DNA of 38,008 bases from a virus (IMGVR_UViG_3300020183_006562:1-38008); one strand, 5' to 3'; shown: positions 31,421 to 38,008, numbered from the stretch's first letter. Made by a program: numbers and translations. The notes: generated by a model not told the origin, from the letters alone.

Positions 31421-32698
31421 TCAAAAATAAATTTGGTATAGCTGCATGAATGTAAAAAATATTTGATTGCTTAACAACAGACCCACAGTGATTACCAATA
31501 GGCTGGTGCCCAATCTATGAAATAACCAACCCAATGGTGCAAACACCAGCAGGTGCATCAACACCATGTCAAGCCCAAAATTATTCATACTGGCATAGGT
31601 GAGCAGGCTGAGCAATATCACCGCAGCACTGAACAGGGGATTGGTTATGAATCTGCTCAGCGCAAAGTAGAAGGTGCGATTGGTTTCAAGCGCTATCAAA
31701 AAATATAGTATGGCCGCCAGCAGGCACAGCAACATGGCCACGAGCACGTTTTTAAGCTCTAGCAGTGTTTGGATCGCGAATCCGTACTGATTGAAATGTT
31801 GTAGGAAGACAATTTCTATCGAAGTGATAGGCATTCCGAACACCAGCAATGGCAGCCAGTTAGACACCACGGCCGAGTTATTTGATGTTTCAGAAGCGGC
31901 CACTCTTGACAAGGACATCTTTCCACGCAGCTTCTCGATGCCGTAGCTAGCGTAACTGGCAACTGTGGCCCCTATTATCGGTATCAGGCCAAGGCACATA
32001 CCAAGAATGCTGTGTCCTATAAATTTTTTATACCATTTGTTAAGTTTCAGGGACTTGGTCCTGCTCACGTTTGCCGTGGTCACCTTCTTGACCGATAAGG
32101 CATTTATCAAGAAGTAAGATGAAAATAAAACTATCAATGAATACAGAGGGTCAAAGTAAAATATGGTCAGTCCAATCTTGACGTTGGCGGCAATATCGCT
32201 GTAATTGGCAAAGAAAACTATGATCGCGAAGCCCAGCAGGTTCCATACTATTTTTTTAAAAGGATAGAACAGCGCCAAGCCCAGTAGCAAGGCAAAAATT
32301 GTTGCCCTTACGTAGATAGGCAACACAACATAGGAAAATAATCCTGTAGGCAAGAGTACCATGACCAATGCCAGGGCAAGTGCTGTGGCGAATAAACTGC
32401 CATGCGTGGTTATTTCCACTGCCTTGTAGATTTTTTGTGGCGTGTTAAAGTGTTTGGCCTCCATGAGAACAGGAAAGCTGCTGGTTTCCCCGGACATCCG
32501 GTAATAGAGTGCGGCCTGGCTGCCAAAAAATTGCGATCCGATGCAGACAGTCATGGCGAATATCAACAGGCTGACAGGGTCATTGGAAACCAGTGGCAGC
32601 AATATTAGAAACCCTAATGTGGGAGTAACGCTGGGCATCAGTCCCACAAATACTCCGCCCAACAATCCTATCAACATGGCCAAAATATTTTCAATCAT
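31421..32698 (-). CDS. TctA-type membrane permease, copy 1
   Basis: The N-terminal hallmark is LIGLLGGVFVGLMPSVTPTL, and the C-half hallmark is GLIPIIGATVASYASYGIEK followed by VAASETSNNSAVVSNWLPLL. This reads like the family pattern of a gated loop with Gly, Pro and the paired Asn residues. The length of 425 aa is about 15 percent shorter than typical TctA. The ATG overlaps the stop of the upstream PP-loop gene (ATGA), which indicates translational coupling between a carboxylate-type transporter and a PP-loop ATPase. TctA normally needs TctB and TctC. TctC-like genes are adjacent, but no TctB-like small four-helix protein is found. Confidence 0.8.
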   Translation of the reverse strand: MIENILAMLIGLLGGVFVGLMPSVTPTLGFLILLPLVSNDPVSLLIFAMTVCIGSQFFGSQAALYYRMSGETSSFPVLMEAKHFNTPQKIYKAVEITTHGSLFATALALALVMVLLPTGLFSYVVLPIYVRATIFALLLGLALFYPFKKIVWNLLGFAIIVFFANYSDIAANVKIGLTIFYFDPLYSLIVLFSSYFLINALSVKKVTTANVSRTKSLKLNKWYKKFIGHSILGMCLGLIPIIGATVASYASYGIEKLRGKMSLSRVAASETSNNSAVVSNWLPLLVFGMPITSIEIVFLQHFNQYGFAIQTLLELKNVLVAMLLCLLAAILYFLIALETNRTFYFALSRFITNPLFSAAVILLSLLTYASMNNFGLDMVLMHLLVFAPLGWLFHRLGTSLLVITVGLLLSNQIFFTFMQLYQIYF

Positions 32699-33792
32699 AA
32701 GATGTAGTCCTTTGAAAGAGATCCTATCAGTCCTTTTTCATGAACACCATCGTTGAACCAGTTTTTTGGCAGTTCACACAGAGACTGATATATCTTCATT
32801 ATCTTGTGTCTGCTGTCAGTGTTGCTGTCATATAGCCACTGATCCCTGCTACCAAAAACATTTGATTGAGGTCTCCATGTGTAATATAGGTTTTCCTCAC
32901 ACTGGGGATAGACGATTCTTTGGGCGGGTACGTAGTCATGGTCCAGAACTGTGCCCAGATCTAAATTCTTGCGATTTTTAAAATGGCTGTTGATCAATCC
33001 TTTGTTGGACGACCAAAAATTTTTGAGCAACTGGGCCTGTTTGATTACTAGCTCTGGACAGCTCGGACTCCAATAGAACCATTCCACCCCGCTGTCCTGG
33101 ATGATTGGCCTGTTGGTATTGCCGATATCTGAAAAATTAAAGATAAACTTATCGTCTTTGAAACGCAGGCGTGGTTTCTCATGACCATACATGATTCCCA
33201 CATCAGACTCTCGATATTTTTTTGGCAGTTTTGATTTGATAAAAGATCTGCTGAGAGAATTGGGGGCTATGTATCCAGGTATGTAATACAAATACTCATC
33301 ATAGAGCTGTTCAATGATATTGAGAGACAAGTCTGTTAGATCTAATCTAATTAATTCTGTTTGTGGCACCAATGGCAAAAGTCTTTGTAGTCGCGGCCAT
33401 GTCTGTAATTGCCATTCCTGGTTGATGTCTGATTCTTTATTATCATGATCCACAGAGTAATAGAAACACACAACCGCGTCTAGATATATGTTGTTGTTTA
33501 CAAAAGTTTTTAAGATGTTGTTCGAATCAAATCCACCGCTGTATAGCAACACTAGATGTTTATATTGTGCCCGTAATTGCTCGGCTCTTTTTCTGTAAAG
33601 ATTGTTAATATCTACTTTGATCTCTTTTTTCCAGTCATATGATGAGAATATTTCATCGTGGAAATGATAAGAAGGTGAACCTTTGTATCTCTGTGCTAAT
33701 TCTAGCGCTTCGATTTTGCTGAAAGTTTCAACGATCTGTTGATTATGATTTACTCTATAGAAACCGTATTTTTTATCTACATAAAACATCAT
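32695..33792 (-). CDS. PP-loop ATPase, paralog C, first gene of the transporter unit
   Basis: PP-loop LYSGGFDSNN (S85-S90) is preceded by the same module as copies A, B and D (KYGFYRVNHN, FSKIEALELAQRYK, FHDEIFSSYDWKKE, LYRKRAEQLRAQYKHLVL). Later motifs are GIMYGHEKPRL, WFYWSPSCPELVIKQAQ and FGSRDQWLYDS. The gene stops inside the start of the TctA-type permease, so the two proteins are probably made together. A sigma70-like promoter with a palindrome over its -10 lies upstream. Possible function: activation of the imported carboxylate. The substrate is unknown. Confidence 0.8.
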   Translation of the reverse strand: MMFYVDKKYGFYRVNHNQQIVETFSKIEALELAQRYKGSPSYHFHDEIFSSYDWKKEIKVDINNLYRKRAEQLRAQYKHLVLLYSGGFDSNNILKTFVNNNIYLDAVVCFYYSVDHDNKESDINQEWQLQTWPRLQRLLPLVPQTELIRLDLTDLSLNIIEQLYDEYLYYIPGYIAPNSLSRSFIKSKLPKKYRESDVGIMYGHEKPRLRFKDDKFIFNFSDIGNTNRPIIQDSGVEWFYWSPSCPELVIKQAQLLKNFWSSNKGLINSHFKNRKNLDLGTVLDHDYVPAQRIVYPQCEENLYYTWRPQSNVFGSRDQWLYDSNTDSRHKIMKIYQSLCELPKNWFNDGVHEKGLIGSLSKDYIL

Positions 33793-33841
33793 GATGGTCC
33801 ATGGTATTAGTGCTTGTGTCTACACACTCACGGACGGCGTT

Positions 33842-33877
33842 CTGTAGCATACTACAGTAAAGACATCATGCTGTCAA
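33842..33877 (-). promoter_or_regulatory. Sigma70-like promoter with palindromic operator at the -10
   Basis: On the minus strand TTGACA (33877-33872) and TAGTAT (33854-33849) are separated by 17 bases. The -10 lies inside CTGTAGCATACTACAG (33842-33857), a perfect six-base inverted repeat around four bases. The leader to the ATG at 33792 is about 50 bases. It should drive the PP-loop and transporter unit. Confidence 0.65.
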
Positions 33878-33890
33878 GCGTCGATGAAAT

Positions 33891-33943
33891 CCGACGTCGG
33901 GTATGACCGGCGTTGCAGATGTATTTAATTGATTTCAAATCAA
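33891..33943. promoter_or_regulatory. Two further palindromes in the control region
   Basis: CCGACGTCGG (33891-33900) is a perfect ten-base palindrome just upstream of the -35. TTGATTTCAAATCAA (33929-33943) is a perfect seven-base inverted repeat around C. A TAAATAC late-type core lies on the minus strand at 33921-33927. The rest of the 319-base gap between 33793 and 34111 holds the promoter, the tRNA gene and its upstream region. Confidence 0.5.
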
Positions 33944-33977
33944 ATAAAATTTTTCTAGACTTTTTACCACTTCATGT

Positions 33978-33983
33978 TATACT
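33978..33983 (+). promoter_or_regulatory. Possible -10 element for the tRNA gene
   Basis: TATACT (33978-33983) lies seven bases before the first tRNA base. Seventeen bases upstream is CTAGAC, a weak -35. The tRNA may have its own promoter. Confidence 0.35.
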
Positions 33984-33990
33984 TCAATAT

Positions 33991-34067
33991 GCACCCGTAG
34001 CTCAACTGGATAGAGCGCCTGACTTCGGATCAGGAGGTTGAGGGTTCGAGTCCTTCTGGGTGCACCA
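33991..34067 (+). tRNA. tRNA-Arg (anticodon UCG)
   Basis: The 77-base gene folds as a full cloverleaf. The acceptor arm GCACCCG pairs with TGGGTGC, followed by A and an encoded CCA. The D arm is GCTC/GAGC. The anticodon stem is CCTGA/TCAGG with the loop CTTCGGA, giving anticodon UCG (reads CGA and perhaps other CGN codons). The T arm is GAGGG/CCTTC with loop TTCGAGT. It is the only tRNA in the window. Confidence 0.95.
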
Positions 34068-34111
34068 AATAAGCAGTAGTATGAAGTATCTATATAAGAA
34101 CAATTAATAAT

Positions 34112-35299
34112 CTAAATTATATAATTTTTACTTCTAATTTTTTCATGACCTTTAGATATGTCACTGTCGTAGAAAAATCTTCTCCAATGACTTTTTTCCT
34201 TCTCAAAATGGGAAAGATGTATAGCTTTCCAATGTTCTTTCGCATTAGGCAAGGTTGAATTATAATACCATTGATCAACATTACCTATGGTAGCATTGTA
34301 TTCTTTATGTTTATAAAATTGTTCGTCACCACCACATAGTCTCGGATATATTATTTTTTTAAAGGATTCAATATTTTGATCAAATCTCATCATGATTGAC
34401 GGTCTTTTACTAATATATCCATGTACATTAATTAATTCTTGAAATTTTCCTTTCGACATTTCTGTATAAAATTTTTTTGCTAGATGTGCCTGTTTTATCA
34501 AAATTTTGGCACAAGTTGCGGTTGGGGCCCAATAAAAAAATTCCAGAGTGTCTCTGTCGCTCTTATTAGTCATCTGTCGAATTGGGCTCATATGACCATA
34601 CACATCCACATCATTAAAATTATGTGTAAATTCTTTCGTTAGAAAATTATATCTTAATTGCACAGCATCAACCGCAAAAACAGTACATAACTTTTTTTTA
34701 TCTTTTAATAACCGTTTCCAATCATCCAGCCATTCATATAATGTATCTGAAACCAATCGATGAATACTTAACCGTGGCCCCCAATAATAGATAGGATCTA
34801 AATTTAAATTTAAATAATCATTTGTGTCTTTAACAATTTTAGGCCAATTACAAACAAGATCGGCATTGTCAATTCTTCTAATTTTGATTTGGGGATATTG
34901 TTTTTTAATCTCCTCAAGTTTTTTCCAAGTTTTCCATTTTCCTTCGATATATCTATGACTGACAGTATCAAATCTGCTGTCAATTCTGCATATCTCATCT
35001 GGGTATATGCCATCGTCTAAAAAAGCATAGAGCATGTTAGTGCTGTCAAATCCTCCGCTATAATATAGTACAACGTAATCATATTGCTCTCTTAATTCTT
35101 CAGCTCTTTTTTTATATAAATCCTTTAAAGAGTCTACAGGTTCTCGAGCCCAGTCAAATTGAGAAAAAAAATTGTCATTGTATATCCATTTATAAGGTTG
35201 AGGATCTTTACCATAGTAGTCCATCATTTGATGCCTGCTATATGTTTTAAGATCACCTATTTGATAATAACCATACCTATCCATAAATGATGGTTGCAT
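34112..35299 (-). CDS. PP-loop ATPase, paralog D
   Basis: The module YGYYQIGDLKTYSRHQMMDY, then WIYNDNFFSQFDW and LYKKRAEELREQYDYVVLYY leads to the PP-loop SGGFDS (81-86). KKLCTVFAVDAV, FFYWAPTATCAKILIKQAH and IGNVDQWYYNS follow. It is very similar to paralog A, with long DNA blocks almost identical, so a recent duplication or gene conversion is likely. It is the last gene of the unit starting with the DUF3050 gene and follows the SDR gene by six bases. This couples an adenylating enzyme with two oxygenases and a reductase. The substrate is unknown. Confidence 0.8.
   Translation of the reverse strand: MQPSFMDRYGYYQIGDLKTYSRHQMMDYYGKDPQPYKWIYNDNFFSQFDWAREPVDSLKDLYKKRAEELREQYDYVVLYYSGGFDSTNMLYAFLDDGIYPDEICRIDSRFDTVSHRYIEGKWKTWKKLEEIKKQYPQIKIRRIDNADLVCNWPKIVKDTNDYLNLNLDPIYYWGPRLSIHRLVSDTLYEWLDDWKRLLKDKKKLCTVFAVDAVQLRYNFLTKEFTHNFNDVDVYGHMSPIRQMTNKSDRDTLEFFYWAPTATCAKILIKQAHLAKKFYTEMSKGKFQELINVHGYISKRPSIMMRFDQNIESFKKIIYPRLCGGDEQFYKHKEYNATIGNVDQWYYNSTLPNAKEHWKAIHLSHFEKEKSHWRRFFYDSDISKGHEKIRSKNYII
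34470..34555. repeat. Near-identical DNA block shared with 22881-22966
   Basis: This is the partner of the block in paralog A. It encodes the FFYWAPTATCAKILIKQAH region of paralog D. Confidence 0.7.
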
Positions 35300-35305
35300 A
35301 AAAAA

Positions 35306-35848
35306 TTATTTTATTGGATTGATTGCTATACCAATTTGTTGTATTCTAAACTTTTTTTGATCTAGGCAATAAATCAGGAAATCAGCAATGTCTGAAGGAT
35401 CTACTTTGCTACCGGACCAATGAGACATGCGTTCGGTGTCAGTGGCACAGGGTTTAAATAAAATTATGTGAGGCCAAGGATCTTTGTTCCAAAGAAATTC
35501 GCAGGCGTCATCCAATGCCAATTTCTCATTACGATATTTAGGATCTCTATTTTTGACGTCCCATCTCATGGTGATGCTGCTGCCCATATTAGCGATAATT
35601 TTTTGCTGTCCTCTCCAACTTTCTTGCAATTTAAATAAAAGATCTACTTGTGAAAATCCAGAGTGTGCGTTATTAATGAACAGATCGCAATTTTTTACTT
35701 GTTGAATAATTTTATCTTGTGTAGATTCATCGCCGATGTCCCATCCTTCACTGACATTGAAATCAATTATCTCATGACCTTTTTCTTTAAATTTTTTCTT
35801 TATTGAGTATCCGATTCCTCTAGAGGATCCTGTGATAGCTATTTTCAT
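35306..35848 (-). CDS. Short-chain dehydrogenase/reductase (SDR)
   Basis: TGSSRGIG (6-13) is the nucleotide-binding glycine motif. NNAH at 59-62 takes the place of the usual NNAG. A serine at 90 or 91 and Y105-x-x-x-K109 (KYRNEK) form the catalytic set. The length of 180 aa is shorter than the usual 240-260, so the substrate-binding part is reduced, but the active-site residues are retained. The reaction would be NAD(P)-dependent reduction of a ketone or oxidation of an alcohol. The start overlaps the stop of the upstream 2OG oxygenase by four bases (ATGA), so it is part of a biosynthetic-type unit. Confidence 0.82.
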   Translation of the reverse strand: MKIAITGSSRGIGYSIKKKFKEKGHEIIDFNVSEGWDIGDESTQDKIIQQVKNCDLFINNAHSGFSQVDLLFKLQESWRGQQKIIANMGSSITMRWDVKNRDPKYRNEKLALDDACEFLWNKDPWPHIILFKPCATDTERMSHWSGSKVDPSDIADFLIYCLDQKKFRIQQIGIAINPIK

Positions 35849-36435
35849 AACAAATCGCTAGGAATAGTTCTGTCAAAACTAATTTGTAGATTGAGTCTCA
35901 AACATTTTACGTTTTCAGTGCTGTGTAATATGCGTGTGTTAGTCAAATACCAAATGTTTGCAGGACCTTTGACACTATCAACAAGTTCCAATGACTCATA
36001 ATCACCACACTGGGTGGCACGCTCTCTGATTAATTCTTGTCCTTTTTCTTTCCAGAAAGCAAGTTCTGCTTCCTCACCACCAGTACGTAAGTTGTACATG
36101 AGCACATAGTCTCTAGTAAAATCCGTGTGTGCTCCTGTGCTGGGAGAACCTTCAGCGAAACCACTACCATGACAGTACATTAGGCTAGAATTTTGATAAT
36201 CTGCTGTGATATTTTCTTTAATCCATGAATCAAATACACTTTGGAATGGTTGCTCCACTCTACGCATATTTCTCAGTGCAGGACCGTTATATCCCTTCCA
36301 GTTGATTAATTCCCTTTTGCCCATTGTAGAAGTATTATTTGATTCAGGTTTCAAATCAAAATTAATTAAATCTATTAATTCTTGGGGAGGGTGCGGTAGA
36401 TTGTTATAAAGTTTGAATGTGAATGGTTTGTTCAT
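35845..36435 (-). CDS. Fe(II)/2-oxoglutarate oxygenase-like protein, copy 1
   Basis: The iron triad is H103-x-D105 (GAHTDFTRD) and H171 (ILHSTENVKCLR), with R180 as the 2-oxoglutarate-binding arginine. The surrounding pattern FTRDYVLMYNLRTGG is shared with the next gene upstream, so they are paralogs. The length of 196 aa is typical for small hydroxylases of this fold. The substrate is unknown: it could be a free amino acid, a peptide side chain or a nucleotide. It overlaps the SDR gene by four bases and lies eight bases after the second oxygenase gene. Confidence 0.8.
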   Translation of the reverse strand: MNKPFTFKLYNNLPHPPQELIDLINFDLKPESNNTSTMGKRELINWKGYNGPALRNMRRVEQPFQSVFDSWIKENITADYQNSSLMYCHGSGFAEGSPSTGAHTDFTRDYVLMYNLRTGGEEAELAFWKEKGQELIRERATQCGDYESLELVDSVKGPANIWYLTNTRILHSTENVKCLRLNLQISFDRTIPSDLL

Positions 36436-36443
36436 AGTTACTC

Positions 36444-37016
36444 CTAGTTAAACCAAATGTTATTGTTGATGCTGACTTGAAAACTCACACGTACTTTTTC
36501 AATGTTTTCAACTCCGTGCAGACACATGGCATTCAACAAGACCCATTTACGGAGAGGAAATTTTATTCTCTCCAACACACGAAGTTTGCTGAAATCATTA
36601 CACACTGCTTGACGTTGTGTGCGAATGATAGGTTGTCCTATTTCTTCATAGAACACAGTTTCTGTTTCCGGTCCTCCAGCGTCTAACAAATATAATAAAG
36701 TGAAATCTCTAGTTAAATCTGTGTGCGGGCCTTGATGTGTACCAAATCTGCCGTTGGTGAAACTCACACCGCAATCAAAGCCTTCCGGATGTATGTTTTC
36801 ATGTACCCAATCATAAAATTCTTTGTTGATGTCCATTCGAGTCTGATAGGTGACCGATTTTATCTCACCGTTGATGATAAGTTTGCGACTCTTGTAGGCA
36901 TCTGAGAGATTGTCCTCAGGACGATCGGTATCAGCATATTTCAGTGACTCAAGGGCCGATGTTATAAACTTTTCGGGAACATCAGGTAAATTTTTCAATA
37001 TCACGTGTGTGAACAT
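36444..37016 (-). CDS. Fe(II)/2-oxoglutarate oxygenase-like protein, copy 2
   Basis: The triad is H98-x-D100 (GPHTDLTRD) and H167 (CLHGVENIEKVR), with R176 as the probable 2-oxoglutarate ligand. HTD-x-TRD, the following hydrophobic strand and the GG turn are shared with copy 1, but the rest differs, so the two may perform successive hydroxylations. The length is 190 aa. It lies between the DUF3050 gene (11 bases upstream) and copy 1 (eight bases downstream) in one transcription unit. Confidence 0.8.
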   Translation of the reverse strand: MFTHVILKNLPDVPEKFITSALESLKYADTDRPEDNLSDAYKSRKLIINGEIKSVTYQTRMDINKEFYDWVHENIHPEGFDCGVSFTNGRFGTHQGPHTDLTRDFTLLYLLDAGGPETETVFYEEIGQPIIRTQRQAVCNDFSKLRVLERIKFPLRKWVLLNAMCLHGVENIEKVRVSFQVSINNNIWFN

Positions 37017-37027
37017 TATTAGTACCT

Positions 37028-37786
37028 TTATAATTTATGTATCAGCAATCTCACACTGTCCCAGAATGCTATCTTGTCATCTATGGCCTTGTGTGCGGCT
37101 TGTTGGGACAACCGTATTTTGCTACCATCGTTGTTGCAGAATGTGTCCACCAATATTATGGAAGCCGGACCGTGATCACCACTGTCCACTTCTATGTGTC
37201 GATTAAGCCAGGCATAAAATTTTGGAGCTTCCTGCTCTGTGATACCTAAACGTTTAACCATGTTCATGTACATGCCGGGGATGACAGTTTCCCTACCAAA
37301 TGCAAAAGCAGAAGCAATAACACACGGCTCTTCGGTGTTAATAAATCCAAAAGTGCTTTCCATAAATGCTCGACTGGCTGCTGGTACAACTTCCATTGAT
37401 TCGAACAATCCCTTGACTGTAACATTACGAACGAAATCCAATACAGGTTGTGGATCAGCACCAATCTCTCGCATGGCCTCGATATAGAGATCAAAATGAC
37501 TGACGTAGCGATCTCCAAACTGATCGCTTTCTTCGTCGAGTATGATTGAATTAATTAATCTAGCACAGCCGTTTTTTGTGTATTGCGAAGCGAACCACGG
37601 CACCGTGCTGGGAGCCACTAGCTGTTGTAATTTTTTAACCAAGCTCATGAAATCCCAAACACAGTAGACATGATGCTCCATAAAAATGGCCAACTGTTCT
37701 CGAGTGGTGATCACGTCTGTGGTCAATAGGGGATGATTTTCCAAACGTTGTTGATGTTCTCGTATGCGATCTAGATCCAATTTCAT
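37028..37786 (-). CDS. DUF3050 family protein (heme-oxygenase-like fold)
   Basis: The motif EHHVYCVWDFMSLVKKLQ (37-54), then LINSIILDEESDQF (78-90), SHFDLYIEAM (96-105), FGRETVIPGMY and RHIEVDSGDHGPAS match DUF3050, a family of the heme-oxygenase-like fold. The acidic and histidine residues (E37, H38 or H39, E85, E86, D88, H97, and the HIEVDSGDH block) are placed to bind a metal centre, as in the diiron oxidases of this fold. The length of 252 aa is normal. It is the first gene of the unit with the two 2OG oxygenases, the SDR and the PP-loop gene. The function is presumably oxidative, with unknown substrate. Confidence 0.82.
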   Translation of the reverse strand: MKLDLDRIREHQQRLENHPLLTTDVITTREQLAIFMEHHVYCVWDFMSLVKKLQQLVAPSTVPWFASQYTKNGCARLINSIILDEESDQFGDRYVSHFDLYIEAMREIGADPQPVLDFVRNVTVKGLFESMEVVPAASRAFMESTFGFINTEEPCVIASAFAFGRETVIPGMYMNMVKRLGITEQEAPKFYAWLNRHIEVDSGDHGPASIILVDTFCNNDGSKIRLSQQAAHKAIDDKIAFWDSVRLLIHKL

Positions 37787-37845
37787 AAGTTTTAGAGATG
37801 TGAATCTTCCTTTATCAATACTTATTTCTGATGAAATTTGGTTTT

Positions 37846-38008
37846 TTATTCTTGGTCGCAGGGAATTGAACGATAGGGCATGGGTTTACCATTTGTATCG
37901 CACACCAGTTCGCCATCCACGGCGCCGGATAGATATCGGCCCTTGCCCACTGAGGTGCCCACGTACATCACTGCCTTGAGCTCCTTGCCCTGGTAATATT
38001 TTTTGCTC
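37846..38008 (-). CDS. Conserved small phage protein, C-terminal part (runs off window)
   Basis: The visible 53 residues read SKKYYQGKELKAVMYVGTSV, then GKGRYLSGAVDGELVCDTNG and KPMPYRSIPCDQE. This is a small beta-rich domain with two cysteines. The sequence style (YVGTSVGKGRYLSGAVDG) is like a conserved hypothetical protein of marine T4-like phages. It lies 59 bases upstream of the DUF3050 gene on the same strand. The start is outside the window. Function is unknown. Confidence 0.65.
   Translation of the reverse strand, partial: SKKYYQGKELKAVMYVGTSVGKGRYLSGAVDGELVCDTNGKPMPYRSIPCDQE

Noticed and set aside
33991-34067. tRNA gene as a prophage integration site
   Set aside because: No integrase, attachment repeat of the tRNA 3' end or lysogeny gene is present. 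The tRNA carries its own CCA, and the genome is of a lytic T4-like type.
22517-35299. PP-loop genes as full asparagine synthetases or as queuosine-type DNA modification (QueC)
   Set aside because: The glutaminase domain of AsnB is missing. No QueD, QueE, QueF, FolE or DNA transglycosylase gene is seen, and the shared N-terminal module and FYW motif fit neither family closely.
1-38008. CRISPR arrays, insertion sequences or transposases
   Set aside because: No regular spaced repeats, terminal inverted repeats with a transposase gene or DDE-type proteins were found on either strand.

Overview
The window looks like about 38 kb of a T4-like marine myovirus genome. The evidence is: class Ia ribonucleotide reductase (nrdA, nrdB), a PD-(D/E)XK exonuclease, a PAAR spike-tip protein, a beta-helix tail fibre or spike, a DUF6267-type protein, many small conserved virion-type genes, dense packing with ATGA and TAATG overlaps, and repeated T4-type late promoter elements (TAAATA core). 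The host is probably a low-GC marine alphaproteobacterium such as SAR11. This is inferred from a DUF1178 gene, a family known mainly from alphaproteobacteria, and from the AT-rich accessory genes; the host is not proven. Both ends of the window cut through genes.

Layout. Bases 1-6030 hold small structural or hypothetical genes on both strands, a nucleotide-sugar dehydrogenase, a DUF1178 gene and a DUF1353 gene. Bases 6125-13453 are mainly a plus-strand series: DUF6267, a cysteine-rich mini-protein, an abundant small protein with a strong late promoter and terminator, a coiled-coil membrane protein, a three-gene paralog array and a probable virion or scaffold protein. A glycosyltransferase-like gene and a radical SAM gene lie on the minus strand. 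Bases 14779-22514 carry the exonuclease, tail fibre, nrdA, nrdB, PAAR protein and a large probable structural protein.

Bases 22517-37786 are an AT-rich accessory island in three blocks. (i) A plus-strand unit has two Rieske oxygenases, a PP-loop ATPase and a small unknown protein. (ii) A minus-strand unit has a PP-loop ATPase overlapping two tandem TctA/TctC-type transporter pairs, followed by another PP-loop ATPase. (iii) A minus-strand unit has a DUF3050 (heme-oxygenase-like) protein, two 2-oxoglutarate oxygenases, an SDR reductase and a PP-loop ATPase. With a further PP-loop gene at 22517, the island has five PP-loop (SGGxDS) enzymes. Four of them share an unusual architecture without a glutaminase domain. 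A tRNA-Arg(UCG) and a palindrome-rich control region lie between blocks (ii) and (iii).

Working hypothesis (inference): the island takes up a carboxylate through the phage-encoded TctA/TctC proteins, activates carboxylates by PP-loop adenylation, and oxidises or reduces the products with Rieske, Fe(II)/2OG, DUF3050 and SDR enzymes. The product could be a small molecule or a modification of a glycan or macromolecule. A second observation concerns expression. At eight starts the late promoter core lies at the distance that puts predicted +1 on, or one base before, the A of the ATG, and at least seven of these have no Shine-Dalgarno sequence. This suggests that many late mRNAs are leaderless.
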